From Streptomyces caelestis (GTDB lineage Bacteria; Actinomycetota; Actinomycetes; Streptomycetales; Streptomycetaceae), in assembly GCF_001279005.1 (NCBI RefSeq), contig NZ_LGCN01000240.1, forward strand, positions 62,001 through 126,000: a stretch of DNA of 64,000 nt. The letters run 5' to 3'. Under the pieces are notes generated by a model. The model saw only the letters and a program-made list of their open reading frames with translations. It was not told the origin of the DNA and ran no database searches. The position numbers were made by a program, and so were the translations under genes. Positions 42,611-51,594 of the stretch are shown piece by piece. The stretch's first letter is position 1, and the number at the start of each line of letters is the position of its first letter.

Positions 42611-44148
42611 CCGTCCGCCGCGGAGCCGCGCCCGCCCCCCGCCTCCTCCTGGTCGCGGGGGCCGGCGGGGTGCGCGCGGAGGGCGACGCGGAGGTGCGCC
42701 TCGGGCACCCCCTCACCGGCGACCACCTGGACCCGGGCCCGCCGGCCGAAGGCGTCTTCGCCGGGTGGCGCTGGGACGGCGAACGCCTGGTGGCCCGCAA
42801 CGACCGGTACGGCGTCCGCCCTCTCTTCTACCGGTCCGGCGGCGCCTCGCTCGCCCTCTCCCCCGACCCGCTGGCGCTGCTGCCGGACGACGGGCCCGCC
42901 GAGCTGGACCACGACGCGCTGGCCGTCTTCCTCCGGCTGGGGTTCTTCCTCGCCGAGGACACCGCCTTCGCCGGGATCCACGCGCTGCCCCCGGCGGCCA
43001 CGCTCACCTGGGACACCGGCGGGACGCGGCTTCGGTCCGCAGGGCTGCCGTGCCCCGGACCCACCGGGATGACCGAGGAGCAGGCGGTCGACGGCTTCAT
43101 CGACCTGTTCCGCGCCTCGGTGGCTCGCCGGGCGCCCGGCGAGCCGTACGAACTGCCGCTCAGCGGCGGCCGGGACTCCCGGCACATCCTGCTCGAACTG
43201 TGCCGCCTGGCAGCGCCGCCGCGACGGTGCGTGAGCGGTTCGAAGTTCCCTCCCGATCCGGGGGCCGACGCCCGCGTCGCGGCCGCTCTCGCGGCCCGGC
43301 TGGGCCTGCCGCACACGGTGGTGCCCCGTCCGCGCGCGCAGTTCCGCGCCGAACTGTCCGCGCTGCCCGCGCAGGGCATGACGACCCTGGACGGCGCGTG
43401 GACCCAGCCGCTCCTGGCCCACCTGCGCCGCCACAGCCGCGTCTCCTACGACGGACTCGGCGGCGGGGAGCTGGCCCAGAACCCGAGCGTCGCCTTCATC
43501 CGGGCCCATCCCTACGATCCCTCCGGCCTGCCCGGCCTGGCGGACCGGCTGCTGGACGCGGGCCGGACCGGCCCGCACCTGGAGCACCTGCTGGGTCCGC
43601 GCACGAGCGTGCTGTGGAGTCGGCAGGCGGCCCGGCGGCGTCTGGTCACCGAGCTGGCCCGGCACGCGGACAGCGCCTGCCCGCTCAGTTCCTTCTTCTT
43701 CTGGAACCGGACCCGGCGCTCCATCTCCGCGGCCCCGTTCGCCCTGGGCGACGGACGGCTCGTGACGCACACCCCCTATCTCGACCACGCCCTCTTCGAC
43801 CACCTCGCCGCGGTGCCGCGCCGGTTCCTGGTCGACGGGACGTTCCACGACCGGGCGCTGCACCGGGCCTTCCCCGAGCACGCGGACCTGGGTTTCGCCT
43901 CGTCGGCGCCCCAGCTGCACGGGCCCCCGCTGGTCGCGCACCGGCTGGCGTACCTGCTGCGGTTCCTCGCGCACGCGGTGGCCGTGGAACCGCGGTGGTG
44001 GCGCAGCCCCGACCGCTTCCTGCAACGGCTGCTGGCCGCCGGCCGGGGGCCCGGGGCGCCGCAGCGCGTCAGCCGGCTCCAGCCCCTGGCGCTCTATCTG
44101 TTGCAACTGGAGGGCTTCGCCACCCGGCGGTCCGGCCACCGGTCCTAG
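42607..44148 (+). CDS. moeH5: Asparagine-synthase-like amide-forming enzyme without glutaminase Cys (MoeH5-like)
   Basis: GTG 42607 overlaps the MoeGT1 stop. Of 513 residues, 1-150 resemble the class II glutaminase fold (VARNDRYGVRPLFYRS, then ALPPAATLTWD) but the N-terminus is MTVRRGAAPAP, with no Cys at position 2. The synthetase half keeps a PP-loop SGGRDSRHILLEL and a YDGLGGGELAQN block. The lost nucleophile resembles beta-lactam synthetase. It suggests that the amine comes not from glutamine but directly from a substrate such as the C5N amine or free ammonia. MoeH5 installs the amide on the terminal galacturonate (unit B) in moenomycin. The direct-amine idea is an inference. Confidence 0.82.
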   Translation: MTVRRGAAPAPRLLLVAGAGGVRAEGDAEVRLGHPLTGDHLDPGPPAEGVFAGWRWDGERLVARNDRYGVRPLFYRSGGASLALSPDPLALLPDDGPAELDHDALAVFLRLGFFLAEDTAFAGIHALPPAATLTWDTGGTRLRSAGLPCPGPTGMTEEQAVDGFIDLFRASVARRAPGEPYELPLSGGRDSRHILLELCRLAAPPRRCVSGSKFPPDPGADARVAAALAARLGLPHTVVPRPRAQFRAELSALPAQGMTTLDGAWTQPLLAHLRRHSRVSYDGLGGGELAQNPSVAFIRAHPYDPSGLPGLADRLLDAGRTGPHLEHLLGPRTSVLWSRQAARRRLVTELARHADSACPLSSFFFWNRTRRSISAAPFALGDGRLVTHTPYLDHALFDHLAAVPRRFLVDGTFHDRALHRAFPEHADLGFASSAPQLHGPPLVAHRLAYLLRFLAHAVAVEPRWWRSPDRFLQRLLAAGRGPGAPQRVSRLQPLALYLLQLEGFATRRSGHRS

Positions 44149-44226
44149 CGACCGGACACCCGCACACCCGTCAGACCCGCACACCGCACCCGACCACAGC
44201 CGCAGGGCCCAGAAGGAGCGCACCGC

Positions 44227-45741
44227 ATGCGGAAGACATTGCCCGTGATCAGCACAGGTCCCGCCGCGGGGACGGCTTCGGGCGGCTGCTCGACCCCGGC
44301 CGCGGCCCCGGCCCGTTCGGCACTGCCGCTCTGGCGCAAGCGCAGGCTGCGCATCGCCCTCGTGCGCCACCACGACCTGTGCCTGAACACCCGGCAGATA
44401 ACCCGGGTCCAGAAGCGGGCCGGTGTACTGCCGCACCTCGGACTGGGCTACATCCACACCGCGCTGAAGTCGGCCGGGTTCCACAACGTCATCCAGGTCG
44501 ACACCCCCGCCCTGGGCCTCGACAGCGAAGGGCTGCGCAAACTGCTCGCGGACTTCGGACCGGACCTGGTCGGGGTGAGCACCACGACGCCCGGCCTGCC
44601 CGGCGCCATCGAGGCGTGCGAAGCGGCCAGGAGCACCGGGGCCAAGGTGATCCTGGGCGGGCCGCACACGGAGGTGTACGCGCAGGAGAACCTCGTCCAT
44701 GACTGCATCGACTACATCGGCGTCGGCGAAGGCATCACGATCATGCCGGAACTGGCGGAGGCGATGGAGCGGGGCGAGGACCCGGAGGGCATCCGCGGCC
44801 TGGTGACCCGCAAGCACGACGGTGGCGCCGCGCCCATGGTGAACCTGGAGGAGGTCGGCTGGCCGGAACGCTCCGGGCTCCCGATGGACAGCTACTACTC
44901 CATCATGGCCCCGCGGCCGTTCGCGACGATGATCTCCAGCCGCGGCTGCCCCTTCAAGTGCAGCTTCTGCTTCAAGCAGGCCGTGGACAAGAAGTCCATG
45001 TACCGCAGTCCCGAGGACGTCGTCGGCGAGATGACGGAGCTCAAGGAGCGGTGGGGGGTGAAGGAGATCATGTTCTACGACGACGTGTTCACCCTGCACC
45101 GCGGCCGGGTGCGGGAGATCTGCGCGCTCATCAAGGAGCGGGGCCTCAAGGTCCGCTGGGAGGCGCCCACCCGCGTCGACCTGGTGCCCGAACCGCTGTT
45201 GGAGGCGATGGCCGGGGCCGGGTGCGTGCGCCTGCGGTTCGGCATCGAGCACGGCGACACCGAGATCCTCGAGCGGATGCGCAAGGAGAGCAACATCGAG
45301 AAGATCGAGAAGGCGGTCACCTCCGCCCACGAGGCCGGGATCAAGGGCTTCGGGTACTTCATCGTCGGCTGGCTCGGCGAGACCCGGGAGCAGTTCCGCA
45401 AGACCGTCGACCTCGCCTGCCGGCTCCCCCTGGACTACGCCAGCTTCTACACCGCGACGCCCCTGCCCGGCACCCCCCTGCACACGGAGTCCGTGGCCGC
45501 CGGCCGGATTCCGTCCGACTACTGGGACCGGTTCGTGCGGGGCGAGTTCGACGCGCGGATCGGATACCTGGTGCCGGACGCGCAGGAGCGTGCCCAGCGG
45601 GCGTACCGGTCCTTCTTCATGCGCCGTGCGATGGTCGGGCCGCTGCTGTCGCACATGGCGGTGACCGGCCAGTGGCGCAACACCCTGGACGGCCTGCGCA
45701 GCCTGCACCGGTCCACGTCCAACACCGAACGTGACTTCTGA
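44227..45741 (+). CDS. moeK5: Cobalamin-dependent radical SAM C-methyltransferase (MoeK5-like)
   Basis: 504 residues from ATG 44227 with AAGGAG upstream. Residues 40-180 are a B12-binding-type domain (DFGPDLVGVSTTTPGLPGAI, VILGGPHTEVY). Residues 235-450 form the radical SAM core with the cluster motif RGCPFKCSFCFKQA (CxxxCxxC) and IMFYDDVFTLHRGR. Family members methylate unactivated carbons. MoeK5 adds the C4 methyl that makes moenuronic acid. The first 35 residues are low-complexity Ala/Ser/Pro. The following glycosyltransferase starts 11 nt inside its end. The gene predicts a C-methylated unit F in the product. Confidence 0.9.
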   Translation: MRKTLPVISTGPAAGTASGGCSTPAAAPARSALPLWRKRRLRIALVRHHDLCLNTRQITRVQKRAGVLPHLGLGYIHTALKSAGFHNVIQVDTPALGLDSEGLRKLLADFGPDLVGVSTTTPGLPGAIEACEAARSTGAKVILGGPHTEVYAQENLVHDCIDYIGVGEGITIMPELAEAMERGEDPEGIRGLVTRKHDGGAAPMVNLEEVGWPERSGLPMDSYYSIMAPRPFATMISSRGCPFKCSFCFKQAVDKKSMYRSPEDVVGEMTELKERWGVKEIMFYDDVFTLHRGRVREICALIKERGLKVRWEAPTRVDLVPEPLLEAMAGAGCVRLRFGIEHGDTEILERMRKESNIEKIEKAVTSAHEAGIKGFGYFIVGWLGETREQFRKTVDLACRLPLDYASFYTATPLPGTPLHTESVAAGRIPSDYWDRFVRGEFDARIGYLVPDAQERAQRAYRSFFMRRAMVGPLLSHMAVTGQWRNTLDGLRSLHRSTSNTERDF

Positions 45742-47041
45742 GCCCGCGGCCCCGGCCGCCCCGCGTCCGCCGGCCCGTCCGGGGCCGCCGGTCCCCCTCA
45801 ACCGTCCGCTCGGGCGGCACAGGCGCCGGCCGTCCGGTGAGGGATGGCTGACGCACCATCTGCGCAGCACGATGGCCCGGGGTTTCAGGCCCCCGGAATC
45901 CTGGGACGTCCCGGTCCGGCACGTGCTGCCGGGGCTGCCGGCGGACGGGACCGTGCGGGCCGAGGAGGCGGCGGCGGCGCTGCGCACCCCCGCCGGGCAG
46001 CCGGGCATCGCCATGGTCGTGCCGACCTACGTCGCCCGGACCGGCCTGGCGCGGCAGCGGGAATGGTTCGGCGCGTTGCTGGACCAGGCGGCCGCGGTGG
46101 CCGGGGACCATCCTCGGGTGCCCCTGGTGCTGTTCGTCGGCATGCAGTGGTCGTCGGCCGGCGAGGAGGCGGAGTCGCTGCGGCGCCTGCGCGTGCTGCT
46201 GGACGACGCCCGCGTCCGGCTGCCCGGTCTGCGGGTCTGCGGTCTCTCGCTGCCCGGGCCGGGCAAGCCCCGTACCCTCAACGGGGCGATCGCGGTCGCC
46301 GAGCTCCTCGGCTGCGCGGGCGTCGGGTGGGCCGACGACGACGTGGCCCTGGAGGACGGCTGCCTGTCCCGGCTGGTGCGGGACTTCCTGGCGGCGGGGT
46401 GCCGCGGCGCGGTCGGCGCGACCAAGATCGCGCACACCCACGCGTACGCCACTTCCCGGCTGCTGTCCCGGGCCAAGGCGATCGCCGCGCCGGCGACGAA
46501 CTACCCGCACGGCTGCTGCCTCCTGGTGGCCACCGACGTGGTGGCCGGCGGGCTGCCGGGGCGGTACGTGTCCGACGACGGCTATGTGTGCTTCCGTCTC
46601 CTCGACCCCGCGCTGCCCGACCCGCTGGCCCGCCTGCGGCTGGTTCCGGACGCCCGGTGCCACTACTACGTGGCGGGGCCGGCCGGTGAGACCCGCCGCA
46701 GGATCCGCAGGCTGCTGCTCAACCACCTCGTCGACGTCGCCGACTGGCCGCTGCCCGTGGTCCGTCACTACTTCGGCCACGTCCTCTTCGGCGGCATGTG
46801 GCCCCTGACCGGTTTCGACTCCTCCCACGGCGCCCGCCACGGCGTGCAGAAGGCGCTCATCAAGTGGCTGTACTTCGCCTGGTTCGCGGGCATCGGGGGC
46901 GAGCTGTACGCGCGTGGACTGTGCGGCAGGCCGCTGCGCGGCATCGAGTGGGCCCCGTACTCGGACCTCCGCAGGATCACGCCGTCGTCCCCGTCGCCCG
47001 CCGCGTCCCCACCGTCCTCCTCCACGCGTCAGGAGAGCTGA
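45731..47041 (+). CDS. GT-A glycosyltransferase, paralogue of the gene at 52.7 kb (MoeGT4/GT5 candidate)
   Basis: GTG 45731 overlaps the radical SAM gene by 11 nt. Of 436 residues, 1-45 are Pro-rich. The GT-A core holds GIAMVVPTYVARTGLARQRE, LPGPGKPRTLNGAI, VGWADDDVALEDGCL (acidic DDD in the DxD position), SDDGYVCFRLLDP and HVLFGGMWPLTGFD. The same blocks recur in the 52.7-kb gene, so the two arose by duplication. Two related enzymes that add the N-acetyl-amino sugars of the chain would fit, as MoeGT4 and MoeGT5 do in moenomycin; which is which is not decidable here. The stop overlaps the next ATG (TGATG). Confidence 0.82.
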   Translation: MTSEPAAPAAPRPPARPGPPVPLNRPLGRHRRRPSGEGWLTHHLRSTMARGFRPPESWDVPVRHVLPGLPADGTVRAEEAAAALRTPAGQPGIAMVVPTYVARTGLARQREWFGALLDQAAAVAGDHPRVPLVLFVGMQWSSAGEEAESLRRLRVLLDDARVRLPGLRVCGLSLPGPGKPRTLNGAIAVAELLGCAGVGWADDDVALEDGCLSRLVRDFLAAGCRGAVGATKIAHTHAYATSRLLSRAKAIAAPATNYPHGCCLLVATDVVAGGLPGRYVSDDGYVCFRLLDPALPDPLARLRLVPDARCHYYVAGPAGETRRRIRRLLLNHLVDVADWPLPVVRHYFGHVLFGGMWPLTGFDSSHGARHGVQKALIKWLYFAWFAGIGGELYARGLCGRPLRGIEWAPYSDLRRITPSSPSPAASPPSSSTRQES

Positions 47042-48633
47042 TGAAGGTACTCTCACTCCACTCCGCCGGGCACGACACCGGCGTCGCCTACTTCGAGGAC
47101 GGGCGACTGGTCTTCGCCGTCGAGACCGAACGGCTCACCCGGGTCAAGCACGACCACCGCTGCGACGTCGCCCTGCGCCACGTGCTCGCGCAGGAGTGCG
47201 TGGACACCGACGGCATCGACCTGGTGGCCGTGAGCACGCCGGTGCGCAGCGGGCTGCTGCGCATCCCCGACATGGACCGGGCCCTGGAGCGGACGGCGGC
47301 GGGCGCGCTCCACCACCGGACCGTCTGCGAGATGCTGGGACGCCGGGTGGAATGCGTCGTGGTCACCCACGAGGTCTCCCATGCGGCGCTGGCCGCCCAC
47401 TACGCGGGCTGGGAGGAGGGCGCCGTCGTCCTCGTCAACGAGGGCCGCGGACAGCTCACCCGCAGCTCCCTGTTCCGGGTGTCGGAGGGGGCCCTGAAGT
47501 GGGTCGACAAGGACCCGCTGCCCTGGTACGGCAACGGCTTCGGGTGGACGGCGATCGGGTACCTCCTCGGTTTCGGCCCGAGCCCCAGCGTGGCCGGCAA
47601 GGTGATGGCCCTGGGCGGCTACGGGCAGCCCGACGCCCGCATCCGCGAACAGTTGCTGGCGGTCGACCCGGACGTGATGAACGACCGGGACCTCGCCGAA
47701 CGGGTGCGCGCGGACCTGGCCGCCCGGCCCGAGTTCGGCTCCGGGTTCGAGACGGCCTCGCACGTGGTGGCGACGTTACAGGAGATGTTCACCGGGGCCG
47801 TCCGGGAGGTGCTCGACCGGTACGTGACGCGCACGGACGCCGGGGCGGGCCCGATCGCCCTCGGCGGCGGCTGCGCCCTGAACATCGTGGCCAACTCGGC
47901 GCTGCGGGCGGAGTACGGACGGGACATCGCCGTCCCGCCCGCCTGCGGGGACGCGGGGCACCTGACGGGAGCCGGCCTCTACGCGCTCTCCCAGGTGGCC
48001 GGTGTGACACCGGAGCCGTTCGCCGTCTACCGCAACGGCGGGGGCGACAGCCGCGCCGACGTCCTGGAGGCGGTGGAGCGCGCGGGACTGCGGGCCGTCG
48101 ACTACGACCGGTCCGAGGTCGCCGGGGTGCTGGCCGCGGGCGGGGTCGTGGCGCTGACGCAGGGGGCGGCGGAACTGGGGCCGCGCGCGCTGGGGCACCG
48201 GTCGCTGCTGGGCTCTCCCTCGGTGCCGGGCATGCGCGAGCGCATGAGCGAGAAGCTGAAACAGCGCGAGTGGTACCGGCCGCTGGGCGCCGTGATGCGC
48301 GACGAGCGGTTCGCCGCGCTGTATCCGGGGCAGGCGCCGTCGCCGTACATGCTCTTCGAGTACCGGCTGCCGGACGGGACCGCGCCCGAGGCCCGGCACG
48401 TCAACGGCACCTGCCGGATCCAGACCCTGGGCCCCGGCGAGGACCGGCTGTACGGTCTGCTCGACGCGTTCGAGGGGCTGACCGGCGTGCCCGCGCTGAT
48501 CAACACCTCGCTCAACGGGCCGGGCCGGCCCATCGCGCACACCGCCCGGGACGTACTCGACGACTTCGCGCACACGGACGTCGACCTCTTCGTGTTCGAC
48601 GACCTGATGGTGCGGGGCGGTGCGGCACGCTGA
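47041..48633 (+). CDS. moeM5: Carbamoyltransferase (MoeM5-like)
   Basis: A 530-residue NodU/CmcH-family enzyme. The N-terminal Kae1-like domain starts VLSLHSAGHDTGVAYFEDG and has the metal-binding HEVSHAALAAHYAG. The C-terminal YrdC-like part has GPRALGHRSLLGSPS, QREWYRPLGAVM and LINTSLNGPG. It carbamoylates a sugar hydroxyl using carbamoyl phosphate and ATP; MoeM5 acts on unit F of moenomycin. Codon 246 is TTA (47776-47778). The ATG overlaps the preceding stop by one base. It is the last gene of the rightward block and faces a convergent hairpin. Confidence 0.92.
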   Translation: MKVLSLHSAGHDTGVAYFEDGRLVFAVETERLTRVKHDHRCDVALRHVLAQECVDTDGIDLVAVSTPVRSGLLRIPDMDRALERTAAGALHHRTVCEMLGRRVECVVVTHEVSHAALAAHYAGWEEGAVVLVNEGRGQLTRSSLFRVSEGALKWVDKDPLPWYGNGFGWTAIGYLLGFGPSPSVAGKVMALGGYGQPDARIREQLLAVDPDVMNDRDLAERVRADLAARPEFGSGFETASHVVATLQEMFTGAVREVLDRYVTRTDAGAGPIALGGGCALNIVANSALRAEYGRDIAVPPACGDAGHLTGAGLYALSQVAGVTPEPFAVYRNGGGDSRADVLEAVERAGLRAVDYDRSEVAGVLAAGGVVALTQGAAELGPRALGHRSLLGSPSVPGMRERMSEKLKQREWYRPLGAVMRDERFAALYPGQAPSPYMLFEYRLPDGTAPEARHVNGTCRIQTLGPGEDRLYGLLDAFEGLTGVPALINTSLNGPGRPIAHTARDVLDDFAHTDVDLFVFDDLMVRGGAAR

Positions 48634-48650
48634 CGCCGGGCCCCGGGTGA

Positions 48651-48675
48651 GCCGGCCGGAGGGGCTCCGGCCGGC
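48651..48675. terminator. Bidirectional hairpin between convergent moeM5- and moeN5-like genes
   Basis: An 11-bp perfect stem (48651-48661 with 48665-48675) with a 3-nt loop fills the 48-nt gap between two convergent stop codons. Confidence 0.8.
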
Positions 48676-48681
48676 TTCCGG

Positions 48682-49512
48682 TCATCCGCCCAGGTGCCGG
48701 GGGACGAGCCGGGTCAGCACGTCGTCCGTGTAGAGGTGGACGACCTGCACCAGGCCGGGGGCGCCGGGGGGCGCCTGGACGGCGGCCAGCGCCCGCCCGC
48801 GCAGTTCCTCCAGCTGGGCCACGACGTCCTGGCCAGCGACCGCCCCGGTCCGCATCAGATGGGCGAGGTTGCCGTCCCGCTCGCCGTTGCGGTCGTAGTC
48901 GGTCAGGTCGTCGGCCGTGGTGATGGTCAGGGCGAAGGCCTCCGCGAACTCCCTCACGGCGTGGCCCGGTTGGCCGTCTCCGCCGCAGGCGGCCGCGAGC
49001 GCCCCGTAGCGGCCCAGGAAGGCGGCGCCGTAGGTGCTCGCGTGGGCGCGCCACTCCTGGAGGTTCGTCGCCCGGCTGCGTTTGGTGCCTATCTGACCGC
49101 CGCAGAGGTAGACGGCGTCCCGCTCCAGGATGTCCGTCACCGCCTTGGGCTCCCGGGCGAGGGAGGCCAGTTCGTGGAGGGCCCGCAGATGCAGGCGGAG
49201 GCAGACACAGGCGAGTTCGACCCGGTCGAGGCCGGTGTCGTCGTCCATCAGGTCGTCGAGGAGCTTCATGGAGACGATGTCGAGGGCCAGCGCGCGGGAG
49301 ACCGCGGCCCGCCGGTCGGGGTCGGTCGTCCACTCGGTGAGGAAGTGGGGGACCCGCAGGTACAGGCGGAGGGCGGCGGTGTGGGCCACCAGGTCCGGCG
49401 ATCCCCCGGTCTCGGCGACGCAACGGGTGACGTGGTCGCGGTTGGCGGCCTCGGCGGCGAGCATGGACCGCGTGTAGTCCGCGGGCAGGGCCGTGACCGG
49501 GGCGGCCGTCAC
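48682..49512 (-). CDS. moeN5: Prenyltransferase forming the moenocinol-type C25 chain (MoeN5-like)
   Basis: 276 residues, all-helical, from GTG 49512, which overlaps the MoeO5 stop. Acid-rich motifs sit where isoprenoid synthases bind magnesium: KLLDDLMDDDTG (about residue 83) and TTADDLTDYDRNGERDGN (about 195). MoeN5 couples geranyl diphosphate to the farnesyl group of the lipid-sugar intermediate, producing the branched C25 chain. Size, motifs and the coupling to a MoeO5-like gene make this very likely. Terpene cyclases share the fold but not the context. Confidence 0.87.
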   Translation of the reverse strand: MTAAPVTALPADYTRSMLAAEAANRDHVTRCVAETGGSPDLVAHTAALRLYLRVPHFLTEWTTDPDRRAAVSRALALDIVSMKLLDDLMDDDTGLDRVELACVCLRLHLRALHELASLAREPKAVTDILERDAVYLCGGQIGTKRSRATNLQEWRAHASTYGAAFLGRYGALAAACGGDGQPGHAVREFAEAFALTITTADDLTDYDRNGERDGNLAHLMRTGAVAGQDVVAQLEELRGRALAAVQAPPGAPGLVQVVHLYTDDVLTRLVPRHLGG

Positions 49513-50354
49513 CGCCCGCTCCCCGGGCGGGCCGGGGCCGCGGAGCGTTCCCCGCCGATCTCGGCGAGGGTGGCCCGCCAGTCCGGGTGTTCCAGCGCTC
49601 CGGCGAATCCCACGCGGTCGGCCCCGCTGTCGAGGTAGTCGGTGACCTGCCGGCCGGTGCGGACGTTGCCGCTCACGAAGAGGACCTGGTCGGGTCCGAG
49701 CCCTTTGCGGAAGTGCCGTACGACCTCGGGGGGCACGTGGTCGTTGCGCGAGTACAGGTAGACCATGTGGAAGCCGAAGGTACGGGCGACGTGGAGGTGC
49801 CGGTCGATCTCCTCGGTGCTCGTGGTGCTCACCGGCATGGTGCCGAGCAGGTCCCCGGTGCGCCGGTCCTCGCCGAAGGTGAGGGCGACGGTGAGGATCA
49901 GCTCGGGCCACTCCTCGCGGGGTATGCGGCCGGGACAGGCGGCCAGGGTCTCCAGGAAGCTCTTCCACACGAAGTAGTCGTCGCCGGAGCCCAGCAACGC
50001 GGGCAGCAGCACCGCGTCCGCGCCGCGGACCACCGGGAACCCGGCCCCCGGGCGGGGTGGGAAGTGCAGGACGACCGGCAGCGTCGTGACCGCCTTCACC
50101 GCCGCCACGTACGGTTCCATGTGCGACTCGAACGACTCGTAGTCCGTGCTGGCCAGGATGACGGCGGCGAAGCCCAGCCGCGTGAGTTCCGCCGCCTTCT
50201 CGACCGCCTCCGTCACCGGGACCTTGAAGGGGTCGATGATGTGGACGGGACCCGGCCGGTGGTCGCGCAGCCGGGCGAGTACACGCCCCGGCTGCCAGAG
50301 CGGTGGTGCGGCGTGGAGTTCGGTGTGGTGGTCGAGCCGTGGTAAGGCGTTCAC
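49509..50354 (-). CDS. moeO5: Farnesyl-3-phosphoglycerate synthase (MoeO5-like, PcrB/GGGPS fold)
   Basis: A 281-residue TIM-barrel prenyltransferase that attaches farnesyl (2Z,6E) to 3-phosphoglycerate, the committed step of phosphoglycolipids. GTG 50354 follows GGGGGAAG. Family landmarks: VHIIDPFKVPVTEAVEKAAE, ILASTDYESFESHMEP, GADAVLLPALLGSGDDYFVW, HMVYLYSRNDHVPPEVV (the YLE/YLYS-type strand) and VSGNVRTGRQVTDYLDSGAD. Codon 4 is TTA (50343-50345), which would stop translation almost at once without bldA tRNA. It is coupled to moeN5 by GTGA. This gene is the best diagnostic of the cluster type. Confidence 0.92.
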   Translation of the reverse strand: MNALPRLDHHTELHAAPPLWQPGRVLARLRDHRPGPVHIIDPFKVPVTEAVEKAAELTRLGFAAVILASTDYESFESHMEPYVAAVKAVTTLPVVLHFPPRPGAGFPVVRGADAVLLPALLGSGDDYFVWKSFLETLAACPGRIPREEWPELILTVALTFGEDRRTGDLLGTMPVSTTSTEEIDRHLHVARTFGFHMVYLYSRNDHVPPEVVRHFRKGLGPDQVLFVSGNVRTGRQVTDYLDSGADRVGFAGALEHPDWRATLAEIGGERSAAPARPGSGR

Positions 50355-50861
50355 CAGCGTCTTCCCCCTTGTCGTCCGGGCGGGTCGCGCGACGAGGTGC
50401 CGGCCGCGTCACGCGTTCGGATGAGGTGTCGCACGTTCGGGCGGCTGTGCGGGGCGCCCTGACCCTCGGGGTCGTTCCCCGACCGGTCGCGAGTGACCGG
50501 CGCGGCGTCGCCGATGCCGGAGCGGGCGCCTGCCCCGGCGCGCCACCTCGCGGTGTTCCGTCATGCTCGTACGGAGGGCCACCGGGCCGTTTTGGCATCC
50601 GCCGAGGCCGGGGTGGAGGAGGAGCGCTCCGGAATCCTTCGGCGAGCCCGCCCGGCGGATTCACCGGCGGACGAACCAAGGGCCTCGTTCACGTGCTCCC
50701 CTTCCATTGGAGAGACGAACAGCGGGTCCACCGGGCCGCGTCGAGAACAAGGAGCGGCAGGGCGGTTGCCGATACTACACGCGTTCGTTTCCACGGGGTA
50801 GGGAGACTTTGCGCGACGGTTATGAAGGCCGGTCGCACCGAAGTCCGCGCACCGAAACAGG
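50355..50861. other. Gene-free region upstream of the moeO5-like gene
   Basis: About 500 nt holding the moeO5-moeN5 promoter (minus strand). Parts around 50760-50830 are less GC-rich. No gene and no clear operator could be supported. Confidence 0.45.
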
Positions 50862-50892
50862 AACGCCCCGGCACTTTGCCGCGCGGGGCGTT
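50862..50892 (-). terminator. Hairpin after the ABC permease gene
   Basis: A 9-bp perfect stem (50862-50870 with 50884-50892) with a 13-nt loop, 21 nt beyond the permease stop on the minus strand. Confidence 0.65.
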
Positions 50893-50913
50893 TCCAGCGG
50901 TCCGGGGCGTAAT

Positions 50914-51594
50914 TCACGCGAATTGCAGATGGCGTCGGCGCCGCAATCGGCCCGCCATCACGCATCCGCTCGCCGCGCCCAGCAGCAGCGTCACTCCGAC
51001 GGCGTGCGTCACCCCGGAGGCGAACGAACCGGCGTCGGCGCCGTCGACGGCGTAGGTGATGATCTCCCGGGTCGACCAGAAGGGCAGCGCCTTGGCCGAA
51101 TCCTTGGCCGGGTCCATCACCATCTGGGCGCCGATGACGGAGATCAGCAGCAGGGCGCCCTCCATGTCCCTCGGCACCACCGCCCCGAGCAGCAGCCCCA
51201 GGGGCACGGCGACCAGCGTGGTCAGCAACAGTTCCACCAGGACGGCCTGCGGGTGCTGCACGTCCTGCCCGACCAGGATCACCACCGCGTAGAGGGCGCT
51301 GACGCCCAGGCCCGCGGTGAGGAGGGCCAGCAGGCGCCCCGCGAAGAGCTGGAGCGGACGGAACCCGGAGAGGGCCAGGAGCGGTTCGATCTCCCGGCCG
51401 CCGACCGTGGAGAAGAGGGCCGCGGCGCTGACCGCGAAGCCCACGCCGAGGCTGGCGAAGCGGACGGCCTGCCCGGTCTGGTCGTAGCGCCCGAGGTAGA
51501 AGACGAGCGGGACCAGCAGCAGCAGGCCCAGCACGCCTCGTCGGCGCAGCAGTTCGCGGAAGGTCATGTCCGCCATCCGCAGGGTGGCTGTCAT
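50914..51594 (-). CDS. ABC transporter permease (MoeX5/MoeP5-type)
   Basis: A 226-residue ABC-2-like membrane protein with about six spans (for example GVLGLLLLVPLVFYLGRY, VELLLTTLVAVPLGLLLG, LASGVTHAVGVTLLLG-like end). Its ATG overlaps the ATPase stop (ATGA). Together with that ATPase it forms a small two-component exporter, the second transporter in the cluster. In moenomycin producers two transporter pairs are also present. The C-terminus is basic (RLRRRRHLQF). The cargo is unknown but presumably the glycolipid or an intermediate. Confidence 0.82.
   Translation of the reverse strand: MTATLRMADMTFRELLRRRGVLGLLLLVPLVFYLGRYDQTGQAVRFASLGVGFAVSAAALFSTVGGREIEPLLALSGFRPLQLFAGRLLALLTAGLGVSALYAVVILVGQDVQHPQAVLVELLLTTLVAVPLGLLLGAVVPRDMEGALLLISVIGAQMVMDPAKDSAKALPFWSTREIITYAVDGADAGSFASGVTHAVGVTLLLGAASGCVMAGRLRRRRHLQFA

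Noticed and set aside
42346..46014. Minus-strand frame of 1222 codons opposite the moeH5-, moeK5-like genes
   Set aside because: Antisense to three genes with canonical motifs; composition is Arg/Gly/Pro-rich and no family resemblance is visible.
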